From the NCBI GenBank assembly GCA_015665315.1, contig JADFAK010000182.1, positions 1 to 32,484 on the forward strand: a stretch of DNA of 32,484 nucleotides. The letters run 5' to 3'. The notes under the pieces were generated by a model. That model saw only the letters and a list, made by a program, of their open reading frames with translations. It ran no database searches and was not told the DNA's origin. This document shows, piece after piece, positions 15,875 to 24,467 of the stretch (its first letter is position 1; each line of letters starts with the position of its first letter). The stretch comes from Flavobacteriales bacterium. GTDB taxonomy: Bacteria; Bacteroidota; Bacteroidia; Flavobacteriales_D; Sanyastnellaceae. Position numbers and translations under genes: made by a program.

Positions 15875-18307
15875 TTACAGTTTAATAACTCGCTCCTGAA
15901 GTTGTGTGTGCTCTCCAGTGATCGATATCATGTAAATTCCAGCTTCAAGCCCCATTAGATCTAGATTCTTTGTAGAAAGTCCAGATGAAATTGACCATTG
16001 CTGAGAACTTAATTGTTGTCCGTTTATCGAGTACAGTTTTACCTGCAAGGTCTCTGCCTGAGTGGCGCTCAACGAGATCGATACATTGTTGTTTGCCGGA
16101 TTTGGATAAACCTGAACGTCTTGTACGTTGGCGATTTCTTCCACTGAATCAGCTATGTCTTCAACAATGTTGATGGTGAAACCTTCCGTAGGAGCCATGC
16201 CCACACCGTCCCCAACAAAACCTGGGAATAAGAATGTTCCAACTGAGTCGCAATATGTGTCTTCGCAGATAATCATACCTGCCGATGCCGATGTTACAGT
16301 CAAGCATATAGCATACGGTCCGTCCTCTTCATACGTGTGAGTAGGGTAGGCCTCTGTGCTTGTCGTACCATCACCAAAATCCCACAGGTATTCCAAGTTC
16401 ATACCAGTCGATACATTCACTGCCCAAATCGTATTGCTCAGCGAGTCGGGGAATAGGAAGAAGTTCGACATACACAATGAATCATTGCCATTGCCGTAGA
16501 AACAAGATCCGTCATCAATCGTTGCTAAGTAGTCAAAGTTCACCGCCAATGGATCAGTACAACCGTAAACGTCTACCGGAAGACAGTCGTCTGTATTGAT
16601 ACCAAATGTGAAGACACCACCTGAACCGGATGCCAAAGTCGTTGTGTAAACTTCACCATTCACTTCAATAGTCAACTCAGCACCGTTCCATCCATCGCCG
16701 AATGAATCCATCATATAGATGTCATAACATCCGTCTTCTAAACACAGAGCATCGGTAGTAATACTGTTGTCCTGGTAGTTACCAAAGTACAATGAATCTG
16801 ATCCGATAGTCCATCCGATTTCATCGCCCCAAATACTTGTAGCCATTGTAAATACGACTAAGTTGTCATCGCAATCCTCAGCATATATACAAGATCCATC
16901 GTCTGCAGTTGCGTTGGCGTTGAAGTTTATGGCCAAAGGATCGGTACATCCAAATACATCAGCTGGGTCACAAGGACCATCGTAAGCATATGACGCACCA
17001 TCGCATTGAGCCCAACAAATGTTGGTATATGTTGTTAACACCGAATCACCGGTGAATATATCAAATGAATAGGCGCATACTGGCTCGTAGTCTTGCGTGC
17101 ATTCGCAACCGTTGTCGAATATGCACGATCCATCATTGTAAGTTGCCTCTGAGTTGTAATTGATCGCAGTTGGGACCGTACATCCACCAATAGGCTCTTC
17201 ACAGTCATCTGTATTGATACCAAAAACGTCCATAGCATAATTTCCAGTAGGCAATTCGCCCGTTGAAATCACGACGCCATCAACGATCACGTTGATATTG
17301 CCACCACTCCATCCGTCTCCAAAGCCGTCGAACATGTGCAGTTGGTAGCAGCCGTCGGTCAGACAAGCATACGAGTAATAGATCGTACCATCTGGACCGT
17401 CATACAATTCGCTGTACAATACATTCATTGAATCTGAACTTGTAACATACCAGCTCATCTCTTCGGACCAGACGCCAACTTCTATTTCAAAAACCACCAA
17501 TGTGTCGTCGCAATCCTCCGCTAGTATACAAGAACCATCGTCGATCTCAGCCTCCGAATCGTAGTTCAAAGCATTGGAATCAGTACATCCTTCGATAGGA
17601 CAAGCGCCATTCAGACTGAAATTAGTCGATTCGCTGCTCAAGCCATCATCTAGAAAATCGGTAGCAATTTGAGCACCGCCGATGTTAATCCAGTAGTAAC
17701 CGCCATACCATCCAGTGCCGTTTGAATTACTCATGTTTACTTCATAGCATACATCTTCTTCAAGGCAGATTGGAATGTATTCTATCACCAGATCGTCAAA
17801 GCCATCCTGCTCAAAAATCACTTCTCCATCACCAAGAATCTGAATGCCTACGTTACCACCGTTTTGGAAGGTGCATACATAAAGTGTTGCATCAACGTTG
17901 TCGCAGTAATCGCACGAACCGTCATCGTACGTTGCATTTTCGTCGTAGTTGTTAGCCGTGGAGTCCATACATCCGCCAATTACCTCGTTTCCGCAGTAGT
18001 TGAGGTCTAGGTCAATTGTGCCAAAGAGTTCTACTTGGCCAGTATTGCTCACAATATTTCCCTCACAGTTCGTAATAGATGAAGTTGCAAAAACCCCATT
18101 ATCCGATAATTCGAATTGGACAGAGTAGTATCCTCCTCCCCAAGTCACGGCCGAGGCCGACTGACCGTCGCTGAGTAGAACATCTACAGTCACTGTGTTT
18201 TCTCCTAAGTTGAATACATTGCCATGCACAAATACGTAAGATGAATCTTGGGCAAGCAGCGAGCCTGCGAAGATCATGAACAGCATGAGTAGTCTAAATT
18301 TTTTCAT
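15875..18307 (-). CDS. large secreted multi-domain protein with T9SS sorting domain
   Basis: 810 residues. The signal peptide ends ...GSLLAQ (residue 20). Five Cys-bracketed modules of the GC-x-D...DDGSC type lie at ~112-132, 240-260, 375-395, 453-473 and 582-602; their DxD/DDG clusters suggest calcium binding. Between them are related ~100-residue domains with a DxFGDGW motif and paired Cys. A Kazal-like module sits at 401-446 (six Cys). A PKD domain follows at ~635-675 (LWDFGDGTTSTEAYPTHTY). The C-terminus (from ~728, VQVYPNPANN to ERVIKL) is a type A T9SS sorting domain, so the protein is exported through type IX secretion and anchored or released outside. Its role is unknown; adhesion or protease inhibition are possible. 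The strong terminator downstream marks the end of its unit. Confidence 0.85.
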   Translation of the reverse strand: MKKFRLLMLFMIFAGSLLAQDSSYVFVHGNVFNLGENTVTVDVLLSDGQSASAVTWGGGYYSVQFELSDNGVFATSSITNCEGNIVSNTGQVELFGTIDLDLNYCGNEVIGGCMDSTANNYDENATYDDGSCDYCDNVDATLYVCTFQNGGNVGIQILGDGEVIFEQDGFDDLVIEYIPICLEEDVCYEVNMSNSNGTGWYGGYYWINIGGAQIATDFLDDGLSSESTNFSLNGACPIEGCTDSNALNYDSEAEIDDGSCILAEDCDDTLVVFEIEVGVWSEEMSWYVTSSDSMNVLYSELYDGPDGTIYYSYACLTDGCYQLHMFDGFGDGWSGGNINVIVDGVVISTGELPTGNYAMDVFGINTDDCEEPIGGCTVPTAINYNSEATYNDGSCIFDNGCECTQDYEPVCAYSFDIFTGDSVLTTYTNICWAQCDGASYAYDGPCDPADVFGCTDPLAINFNANATADDGSCIYAEDCDDNLVVFTMATSIWGDEIGWTIGSDSLYFGNYQDNSITTDALCLEDGCYDIYMMDSFGDGWNGAELTIEVNGEVYTTTLASGSGGVFTFGINTDDCLPVDVYGCTDPLAVNFDYLATIDDGSCFYGNGNDSLCMSNFFLFPDSLSNTIWAVNVSTGMNLEYLWDFGDGTTSTEAYPTHTYEEDGPYAICLTVTSASAGMIICEDTYCDSVGTFLFPGFVGDGVGMAPTEGFTINIVEDIADSVEEIANVQDVQVYPNPANNNVSISLSATQAETLQVKLYSINGQQLSSQQWSISSGLSTKNLDLMGLEAGIYMISITGEHTQLQERVIKL

Positions 18308-18467
18308 AATTCTATTGTTTCTTGCTTGGTTTAATAGTTTCGTTCAGTAGCGCTATCGATTATAAAGACGCGAGTTGAATCCAATAAGTTGGACTTCCGG
18401 AAAATTAATTCAATATTTCTCGCTAGACCCACCATTACTAGCCGGAATCAGCGCACGTATTGAAACG

Positions 18468-19049
18468 CTATTTCTGATCTTTCAGCCAATCGACCATCTT
18501 CCGCACCGCTTTTCCGCGATGACTGATCTCATTTTTCTCCCCCTTGTCCATTTCAGCAAAAGTTCGGTCGTAGCCATCAGGTTGAAATATAGGATCGTAA
18601 CCAAAGCCTTCTGCGCCCGACTTTTTCTTTCGAATGGTCCCTTTCGCAATGCCCTCAAAGACATATGATTCATTATTTAGCACAAGGCAAATGGCTGTTC
18701 GGAACTGAGCATGGCGGTTTTCCGTGTTCTTGAGATTGGCTAGGACTTTGGCCATATTGTCTTCCGAATCTCGCTGCGGTCCGGCGTAGCGCGCCGAGTA
18801 GACTCCAGGCTCATTGTTCAGTGCCTCGATTTCTAGCCCCGTGTCATCCGCAAAGCAATCGACTTTGTAGTGGGTCGCAACGTATTCTGCTTTTTGCCGA
18901 GCATTGCCTTCCAAGGTGCTCGATGTTTCCTCCAATTCCTCATGGCAACCAATCTCCGCAAGCGATAGGATTTCGTACTTTTTTTCCAAAAGCTGGGCGA
19001 TTTCCTTCACTTTGTTCTCGTTGTTCGTCGCAAATACAATTCTTCTCAT
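18468..19049 (-). CDS. rdgB: XTP/dITP pyrophosphatase (HAM1/RdgB family)
   Basis: 193 residues. It hydrolyses non-canonical purine triphosphates (ITP, XTP, dITP) to monophosphates. Family motifs are complete: FATNNENKVKEI at the N-terminus, DDTGLEIEALNNEPGVYSARY, GFGYDPIF and the C-terminal ISHRGKAV. The start overlaps the menE stop as ATGA (19046-19049), so it is the last gene of the DUF418-menC-menE-rdgB unit. The link to menaquinone synthesis is probably only genomic. No clear terminator is seen in the 160 bases that follow. Confidence 0.95.
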   Translation of the reverse strand: MRRIVFATNNENKVKEIAQLLEKKYEILSLAEIGCHEELEETSSTLEGNARQKAEYVATHYKVDCFADDTGLEIEALNNEPGVYSARYAGPQRDSEDNMAKVLANLKNTENRHAQFRTAICLVLNNESYVFEGIAKGTIRKKKSGAEGFGYDPIFQPDGYDRTFAEMDKGEKNEISHRGKAVRKMVDWLKDQK

Positions 19050-20092
19050 CCTTGCCTTCTTATTAGTTTACCCGTTTCCGTTTCTTCAAACCGCTCGATA
19101 TAGTCAATCTGCACCGGCATCTCTATCGATGTGAGCACCGTGCCAAACGCCTCCAGCATGCCCGATTCAATCTGCTCATCCAACCGCTCGCCTTCCAAGA
19201 CAAGCACCGGACGCTCGCCAAATTGCTCATCTGTGGTCTTCCCTATATAGTACCGACGAAATACAAATCTTGAGATCTTCTTCTCTATGTCTTCAGGTAA
19301 GAGTTTGAGTCCGCCACTATTGATGACATGGTCACGCCGACCTAAAATTTTAAATGCTCCAGCTGAGTTGAATGCCGCCATGTCGTTGGTGACTATAAGC
19401 TCTGCACCCAAATGTTCGGCCTCGATTATCAGGCAATTTTCGGCGTCTTGCGAGAGCTTGATCCCACGTAAAGCAGAGAAGTGGTCACTTGCATTTTTCC
19501 CATTCACCGCGCGTATGGCAATGTGAGTGATAGTTTCTGTCATACCATAGGTCGCAAAACACTGCGGTTTGTGGTCCTTTAGTTCATTTTCTAATATGTC
19601 AGGTATAGCGGCCCCGCCAATAATCAACTGTTTGATTTTACTGAAGGTGGTTGGAAAACGTACCAGCGATTGCTCCACTTGGTAGGGTGTCATGGCCGCA
19701 AAATCAATATCACCTCCCACATTCTTCAATGCATCGGCATTGGGTTGGGCTAGTACGAGATTCCATTCGTTGACTAGCGCTCGGATCACCATCATTTTGC
19801 CAGCGATGAATTGGGCGGGCAGGCAAAACAAAGCGGTGATTCCGGGGGTGAGGCTGAATGCTTCGTGGGTTAGCCTAGCACTTGCCTCCACATGCGGCCG
19901 CTGCAGCTGGATTTCCTTTGGGGTCCCTGTCGAACCTGATGTACGCGCAATCAAAGGGTTCATTTTACTTTGCCACTGGTTGATGGTGCGCGCAACTTCT
20001 TGTTGCCAAGGACCTTCCCCACGAAGAATCTCGACCAATTCCCGCCACTCCTCGTGGTCAAATTTCCTCGCCTTATAGCTTATCCAGGCCAT
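19046..20092 (-). CDS. menE: o-succinylbenzoate-CoA ligase (compact form)
   Basis: 348 residues. It activates o-succinylbenzoate to its CoA thioester in menaquinone synthesis. ANL-superfamily motifs are visible: the P-loop ARTSGSTGTPKEI, TYGMTET, LGRRDHVINSGGLKLLPEDIE and a C-terminal ETGKLIRR with the catalytic Lys. The protein is about 100 residues shorter than the E. coli or Bacillus enzyme, mainly because the N-terminal region before the P-loop is only ~48 residues. The core motifs are intact, so I read it as a compact functional ligase, not a broken gene. It overlaps menC by 20 bases and rdgB by 4. Confidence 0.92.
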   Translation of the reverse strand: MAWISYKARKFDHEEWRELVEILRGEGPWQQEVARTINQWQSKMNPLIARTSGSTGTPKEIQLQRPHVEASARLTHEAFSLTPGITALFCLPAQFIAGKMMVIRALVNEWNLVLAQPNADALKNVGGDIDFAAMTPYQVEQSLVRFPTTFSKIKQLIIGGAAIPDILENELKDHKPQCFATYGMTETITHIAIRAVNGKNASDHFSALRGIKLSQDAENCLIIEAEHLGAELIVTNDMAAFNSAGAFKILGRRDHVINSGGLKLLPEDIEKKISRFVFRRYYIGKTTDEQFGERPVLVLEGERLDEQIESGMLEAFGTVLTSIEMPVQIDYIERFEETETGKLIRRQG

Positions 20093-21131
20093 TCCAAAAT
20101 GAATTAAAGTCTACTTGTTTGCTCGGACGGTGAAACAATTGCTCCCCTGATAATTCAAGTCTGCTAGGCGCATTGTTCTCAAAAAGCTGACCAGTCCCCA
20201 AGCCCTGTGGCAATGGATTGTCCTTTGTCGCTGTCCACTGAGCGATGGCGTTCAATCCGAGATTCGATTCCAAGGCCGATGTAGCCCACCATGCGCAACC
20301 TTGATTGCCAGCCAATTCAATCCACTCATTACATGAGGAAAAGCCTCCTAAAAGGCTAGGTTTCAGAATGATATATTGTGGCTGAATGGTATTCAGTAGG
20401 TCTTGTCTTGTAGCGCGGTCATGCACGCCAATTAGTTCTTCATCCAAGGCGATGGCTAGGGGAGTGGTCGCACATAATTTGGCCATTTCTTCCCAATTTC
20501 CAGCTTGAATAGGTTGTTCGATGCTGTGTAAATCGAGCTCAGCGAGTTGGGCCAATTTGGTCCAAGCGTCCCGCGCAAAGGCACCATTGGCATCTACGCG
20601 AATTGTAATATCATTTGCGCTGTGTCGCTCCCTAATTAACCTCAAAATATCGAGCTCAGTTTTAAAATCAAGGGTGCCAATTTTAAGCTTCAATGTTGTG
20701 AAACCCAGTTCGAGCTTGGAGGAAATTTGATCAATCATGTAGGTCGAATCTCCCATCCATATCAGTCCGTTTATGAGTTGCCCACTCAAGCCTTCGGCAA
20801 ATGACGAATCGAAGTAATGTTGATCTCGGGTCGTATGTAAGTCGGCAAAAGCCGTCTCCAAAGCCATTCTTACTGAAGGCGTATCGATGTAGGATGCTGG
20901 ATTGAGGTTACCTGCCATTAAATCGCTGATTGCTCTTTCCACTTGCGCTTCCGTTTCAATGCTCAAGCCGAATATTGGTGCGATTTCGCCGAGGCCGTAA
21001 TCGATAGAAGAAAGGGAGTTGCTCAGGCGTATATACCACACGTCTTTGGTAGTCAGTGTGTTGCGGCTAGTTGTTGCCGGACGAATAAATTTTAGTGCAT
21101 GTTTACGAATCTCTGCCTTAAGACTTGTCAT
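20073..21131 (-). CDS. menC: o-succinylbenzoate synthase
   Basis: 352 residues, enolase superfamily. It dehydrates SHCHC to o-succinylbenzoate. The expected active-site elements appear in order: TTLKLKIG (the KxK pair), IRVDANGAF (metal Asp), LHSIEQPI (metal Glu), AIALDEEL (metal Asp) and IILKPSLLGG (catalytic Lys). The N-terminal capping domain (residues 1-110) is normal. It overlaps the preceding membrane-protein gene by 14 bases and menE by 20, so translation is probably coupled. Confidence 0.93.
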   Translation of the reverse strand: MTSLKAEIRKHALKFIRPATTSRNTLTTKDVWYIRLSNSLSSIDYGLGEIAPIFGLSIETEAQVERAISDLMAGNLNPASYIDTPSVRMALETAFADLHTTRDQHYFDSSFAEGLSGQLINGLIWMGDSTYMIDQISSKLELGFTTLKLKIGTLDFKTELDILRLIRERHSANDITIRVDANGAFARDAWTKLAQLAELDLHSIEQPIQAGNWEEMAKLCATTPLAIALDEELIGVHDRATRQDLLNTIQPQYIILKPSLLGGFSSCNEWIELAGNQGCAWWATSALESNLGLNAIAQWTATKDNPLPQGLGTGQLFENNAPSRLELSGEQLFHRPSKQVDFNSFWNGLDKL

Positions 21132-22188
21132 TCTCTCCTGATAATCTATGAATTACCCACTCAACGGGTCCAAAGTTATGCTGTTTTTTCCAGAGAACTG
21201 CCAGCACAAAAAGTAAGATAGTAACGCCTAAAGTGACGATTAGGGCAACCTCGTAGGAGTCGTAGGTATTGGAGTTAAATCCGAAAATGAGCAGACAGCC
21301 AATGCACAGGTGGGCGATATAGAGGCTTTGTTTCATGGAGCCAATGGTCGCGACTAATTTGAGGCTTCGTGCGTTTTTGTATTTCGTTCCGATTGCTACT
21401 AGGAAATTGACAAGAAGAATAGAAAGCGCGGTGCCAAGTACGATGAAGGCCGGTGTTTGGACTATCCACAGTAGTTTGAAAGGAAGGTGTGAGCCAGCGG
21501 CCGACATATTGGCTTGAGGATTGAGGAAAATCCAAATGAAGTGAATGACGAAGCCTAAAATCAGACCGGCGATTCCGACGATATTGTTCAATTTCACGAT
21601 ACGTCTTTGCATGATGTCATTTCGTGCGAAGATCATGCCGGCCATGAAGAAGCCACCCCAGGGAATAAGTGCGTAGTAGCCACTAACTGCCACATTGGTC
21701 ATGTAGTTGAGGATCGTCAAAGGGTTGATAACGTCCAAGGAAAGTCTGGAAGGTCGAAGGTTTATATCGCCAAATTGGTTCACAAACACGGCGGCCAAGA
21801 AAATCAGCACCATCATGGATTTCAGAATATTCGAATTGAGCTGAGCCAAGAAAGGAGCAGCAATGAACATAATTCCAAGTAAGACCAAGATGTTAACCGG
21901 CCAAATAAGTGAGAATCCCAAACCGAGCATCAGGAAGACGGCTCCTTTGCGCAAAAAGTATCTTTTCTTGCTTCGACTTTTTCGACGCGCTCCGTGCATG
22001 GTGATGGTGACCAACATGCCAGAAACAAATACGAATAAGCAGCCCCAGATGTCTCTGATCATATCGTGCTCTAGTGCCGAAGTTTTGGTGAAAACATGGT
22101 TGAGCACCAGAACAAAACTCGTAAGGAAGAGGCCCGGAAGTGCTAGCGCATTGGCTAAGTCAAGTCCGGCTATCCGAGTTGATTTCAT
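21118..22188 (-). CDS. DUF418/DUF1624-like membrane protein within the men operon
   Basis: 356 residues with about nine or ten hydrophobic helices. The N-terminus RIAGLDLANALALPGLFL fits the R-x-x-x-L-D...G pattern of the DUF418/DUF1624 (YeiB / heparan acetyltransferase-like) group, and the C-terminal HNFGPVEWVIHRLSG matches the GP-x-EW end of DUF418. Related proteins are proposed membrane acyltransferases, but the function of DUF418 proteins is not established. It has its own -7 element (22214-22221) and overlaps menC by 14 bases, so it is co-expressed with menC, menE and rdgB. It is not a known menaquinone enzyme. Confidence 0.7.
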   Translation of the reverse strand: MKSTRIAGLDLANALALPGLFLTSFVLVLNHVFTKTSALEHDMIRDIWGCLFVFVSGMLVTITMHGARRKSRSKKRYFLRKGAVFLMLGLGFSLIWPVNILVLLGIMFIAAPFLAQLNSNILKSMMVLIFLAAVFVNQFGDINLRPSRLSLDVINPLTILNYMTNVAVSGYYALIPWGGFFMAGMIFARNDIMQRRIVKLNNIVGIAGLILGFVIHFIWIFLNPQANMSAAGSHLPFKLLWIVQTPAFIVLGTALSILLVNFLVAIGTKYKNARSLKLVATIGSMKQSLYIAHLCIGCLLIFGFNSNTYDSYEVALIVTLGVTILLFVLAVLWKKQHNFGPVEWVIHRLSGENDKS

Positions 22189-22213
22189 GGGTTATTGATT
22201 TAGTCAGGTCTCG

Positions 22214-22221
22214 CAAATGTA
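22214..22221 (-). promoter_or_regulatory. -7 element upstream of the DUF418-menC-menE-rdgB unit
   Basis: TACATTTG on the minus strand matches TAnnTTTG. Transcription would start near 22208, about 20 bases before the ATG at 22188. No canonical -33 TTG is visible. Confidence 0.45.
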
Positions 22222-22272
22222 GTGAATGCGATTTGAACGATTATCACTGCGTTTTAGCAGGGCGACAAGCTT

Positions 22273-23181
22273 CTAAAAAACGACCTGTGCAAAGAAGAAG
22301 ACCAGGGAAAAGGCAAACGTACCCAAGGCGATCTTCTTTAATTCCGGATCGAGTTCACCTTCGTCCTTGACGCCATACACCACCTTGAGATTCTTGACAA
22401 ATAGGATGGCTGGTGCGAAGAGTATCAGTTGGCCCGGGTGGTGGAAAGTAGTCATGAAATAGGCCGTGACACACGCCCATCCAGTCAATAGCAATCCGGC
22501 GTGATAGGTCTTAGCGTTTTCGATGCCCATTTTAACTACCAGTGTCGTTTTTCCCGAAGCGGCATCGTTTTTATAGTCACGCATATTGTTTAAATTCAAT
22601 ACGGCTGTAGCAAACAATCCGATGGCAGCAGCTGGCAACAAGTGCAAAGGAAAAAGGAATTGAGTGAACAAAAACACCGTTCCCAGTACGCCTACTAGTC
22701 CGAAGAAAACAAAGACAAAAAGATCTCCGAATCCAGAATAGCCATAAGCACGATCACCCATCGTATAGGCCAGTGCCGCCCAGATCGCCAGAAGTCCAAG
22801 GCCAAGCATTCCCCAAAACCAGAAGTTGGTCAAGATGCTTTCAAACGATGCATTAAGGAGGGCTATTCCACTCAATAGAGCTAGGATCGCAACCAAAATT
22901 AGCGCCTTTTTCATCTGTGGTTCGGTGATGTCCTGCTTTTGCATAGCCCTTTTCGGACCAATGCGCTCTTCGTTGTCGGTCCCTTTCTTGAAATCACCAT
23001 AATCGTTGGCAAGATTCGACAATATTTGCAGCAATATGGTCGTCAAAAGCACCAAGGAAAAGATGAGGGAGAAGTTGGAGCTATACTCCCAAGCTAGTGC
23101 TACTCCAGTTATTGAGGAAGACATGGCCAGGGGAAGTGTGCGCAGTCTCATGGCGCCAATCCAAACAGATACTTTTTTCAT
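22273..23181 (-). CDS. menA: 1,4-dihydroxy-2-naphthoate polyprenyltransferase
   Basis: 302 residues from the ATG at 23179-23181; the longer frame would start at a TTG inside the promoter element. It is a UbiA-family membrane prenyltransferase that attaches the isoprenoid tail to DHNA to form demethylmenaquinone. The first Asp-rich motif is LANDYGDFKKGTDNEERIGPKRAM. The second is the NLNNMRDYKNDAASGKTTL block. About eight hydrophobic helices are seen. It is transcribed from its own predicted promoter and faces away from the small plus-strand gene at 23253. Confidence 0.95.
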   Translation of the reverse strand: MKKVSVWIGAMRLRTLPLAMSSSITGVALAWEYSSNFSLIFSLVLLTTILLQILSNLANDYGDFKKGTDNEERIGPKRAMQKQDITEPQMKKALILVAILALLSGIALLNASFESILTNFWFWGMLGLGLLAIWAALAYTMGDRAYGYSGFGDLFVFVFFGLVGVLGTVFLFTQFLFPLHLLPAAAIGLFATAVLNLNNMRDYKNDAASGKTTLVVKMGIENAKTYHAGLLLTGWACVTAYFMTTFHHPGQLILFAPAILFVKNLKVVYGVKDEGELDPELKKIALGTFAFSLVFFFAQVVF

Positions 23182-23190
23182 AATTGGGAT

Positions 23191-23198
23191 CAAAAGTA
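23191..23198 (-). promoter_or_regulatory. -7 element of menA
   Basis: TACTTTTG on the minus strand matches TAnnTTTG. The expected transcription start (~23186) is only about five bases from the menA ATG (23181), implying a leaderless or nearly leaderless mRNA. Confidence 0.42.
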
Positions 23199-23252
23199 TG
23201 GAAAGCTAAATAATCGTAACTTCGTTTTGCGCTCAGAAAGTTTTTGATACAG

Positions 23253-23651
23253 ATGAAACCAACAGTTTTCAAAACGAACAAGGCCATAACCACCCTGGAA
23301 GAATCTAACATTGTGTTGATTGAATTGACGCAAGGCGAAGATTTATCCCTCGATGAGACATTGGAGATTTTTAATTGGGTACGGGACAAAGTAGGCAATC
23401 AAAAGCATTACCTCATTGTTGAAGCTGGCTTTGGATCGACCGCAGATCCATCGGTCCGTGATTGGCTCAGTAGTGAAGAACGCCTGGATGCCATTGGAGC
23501 CGATGCATTCGTTGTCAATTCTATTGCGCACAAAATCGTCGTTAACTTCTACTTGAAGTACAACAAGCCACAGCATCCAACAAAGGCTTTTACCACTGTC
23601 GATGACGCCAGAGTATGGATCAAAGAGCAAATCGCAGCCCAGAATAGTTGA
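23253..23651 (+). CDS. STAS/SEC14-like (DUF7793-type) small protein
   Basis: 132 residues from the ATG at 23253; a TTG at 23244 is the alternative start. It is soluble and acidic, with no Cys and no membrane segment. The pattern IVLIELTQGEDLSLDETLEIFNWV, HYLIVEAG, a GADAFVVNSIAHKIVVNFYLKYNKPQHP segment and a closing FTTVDDARVWI recalls the small STAS/SEC14-like proteins common in Bacteroidota. Their role is unknown. It lies on the plus strand inside the otherwise minus-strand men cluster, divergent from menA and convergent with menB with no gap: the six bases TGATCA at 23649-23654 supply both stop codons. Confidence 0.72.
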   Translation: MKPTVFKTNKAITTLEESNIVLIELTQGEDLSLDETLEIFNWVRDKVGNQKHYLIVEAGFGSTADPSVRDWLSSEERLDAIGADAFVVNSIAHKIVVNFYLKYNKPQHPTKAFTTVDDARVWIKEQIAAQNS

Positions 23652-24467
23652 TCAAGGAAACTTAGGGAACTTTTGAAAATCAGGATCCCGCTTTTCTAAA
23701 AAAGCATTCTTTCCTTCTTGAGCTTCTTCCATCAAGTAGTACATCAAAGTAGCATCTCCTGCAAATTCCATCAGTCCACGCTGACCGTCCAACTCGGCGT
23801 TCAATCCGCGTTTGATCATGCGCAAAGCCAACGGACTTCTCTTCATAATGGTCTCGCACCAACGAACAGTTTCGTTTTCCAATTCACTCAAAGGCACGAC
23901 CTTATTTACCATACCCATCTTTTCTGCTTCTTCGGCCGTATATTGCTCGCACAGGAACCAGATCTCTCGTGCCTTCTTCTGACCTACGTGTCGAGCCAAA
24001 TAAGAACTACCGAAACCAGCATCGAAGCTTCCTACTTTCGGACCAGTCTGACCGAAACGTGCATTGTCAGAAGCCAAAGTAAGGTCGCATACAACATGCA
24101 GTACATGTCCGCCCCCAATCGCATAGCCGTTGACCATCGCAATTACGGGCTTGGGAATAGAGCGAATGGCTTTGTGCAGGTCTAGAACGTTTAGTCGTGG
24201 TACACCATCCTCACCAATATAACCACCAACACCTTTTACATTTTGGTCTCCGCCAGAACAAAAAGCCTTGTCTCCTTCACCGGTAAACACTACCACTCCG
24301 ATATCACCGCGTTCACGGCAAATTTCCATGGCGTCGAGCATTTCGATATTGGTTTCCGGACGAAAAGCATTGTATACTTCTGGTCGGTTGATGGTAATCT
24401 TGGCTATACCATTGTAAAACTCAAATCGGATATCTTCGTATTCTTTGATGCTTGTCCACTGTCTCAT
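23652..24467 (-). CDS. menB: 1,4-dihydroxy-2-naphthoyl-CoA synthase
   Basis: 271 residues, crotonase fold. It closes the second ring from o-succinylbenzoyl-CoA. Visible family features are [29 protein letters not shown], the [22 protein letters not shown] oxyanion segment, [20 protein letters not shown] (MenB-specific, with the active-site Asp) and the C-terminal [16 protein letters not shown]. The start overlaps the menD stop by four bases (24464-24467, ATGA), so the genes are coupled. Confidence 0.97.
   Translation of the reverse strand: MRQWTSIKEYEDIRFEFYNGIAKITINRPEVYNAFRPETNIEMLDAMEICRERGDIGVVVFTGEGDKAFCSGGDQNVKGVGGYIGEDGVPRLNVLDLHKAIRSIPKPVIAMVNGYAIGGGHVLHVVCDLTLASDNARFGQTGPKVGSFDAGFGSSYLARHVGQKKAREIWFLCEQYTAEEAEKMGMVNKVVPLSELENETVRWCETIMKRSPLALRMIKRGLNAELDGQRGLMEFAGDATLMYYLMEEAQEGKNAFLEKRDPDFQKFPKFP

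Noticed and set aside
18422-18442. GCTAG/CTAGC hairpin after rdgB
   Set aside because: Only five base pairs with an 11-base loop and no T-run.
19046-20092. menE as a truncated pseudogene because it is ~100 residues short
   Set aside because: The P-loop, TYGMTET, hinge and catalytic Lys motifs are all present in frame and both ends overlap neighbouring men or rdgB genes normally.
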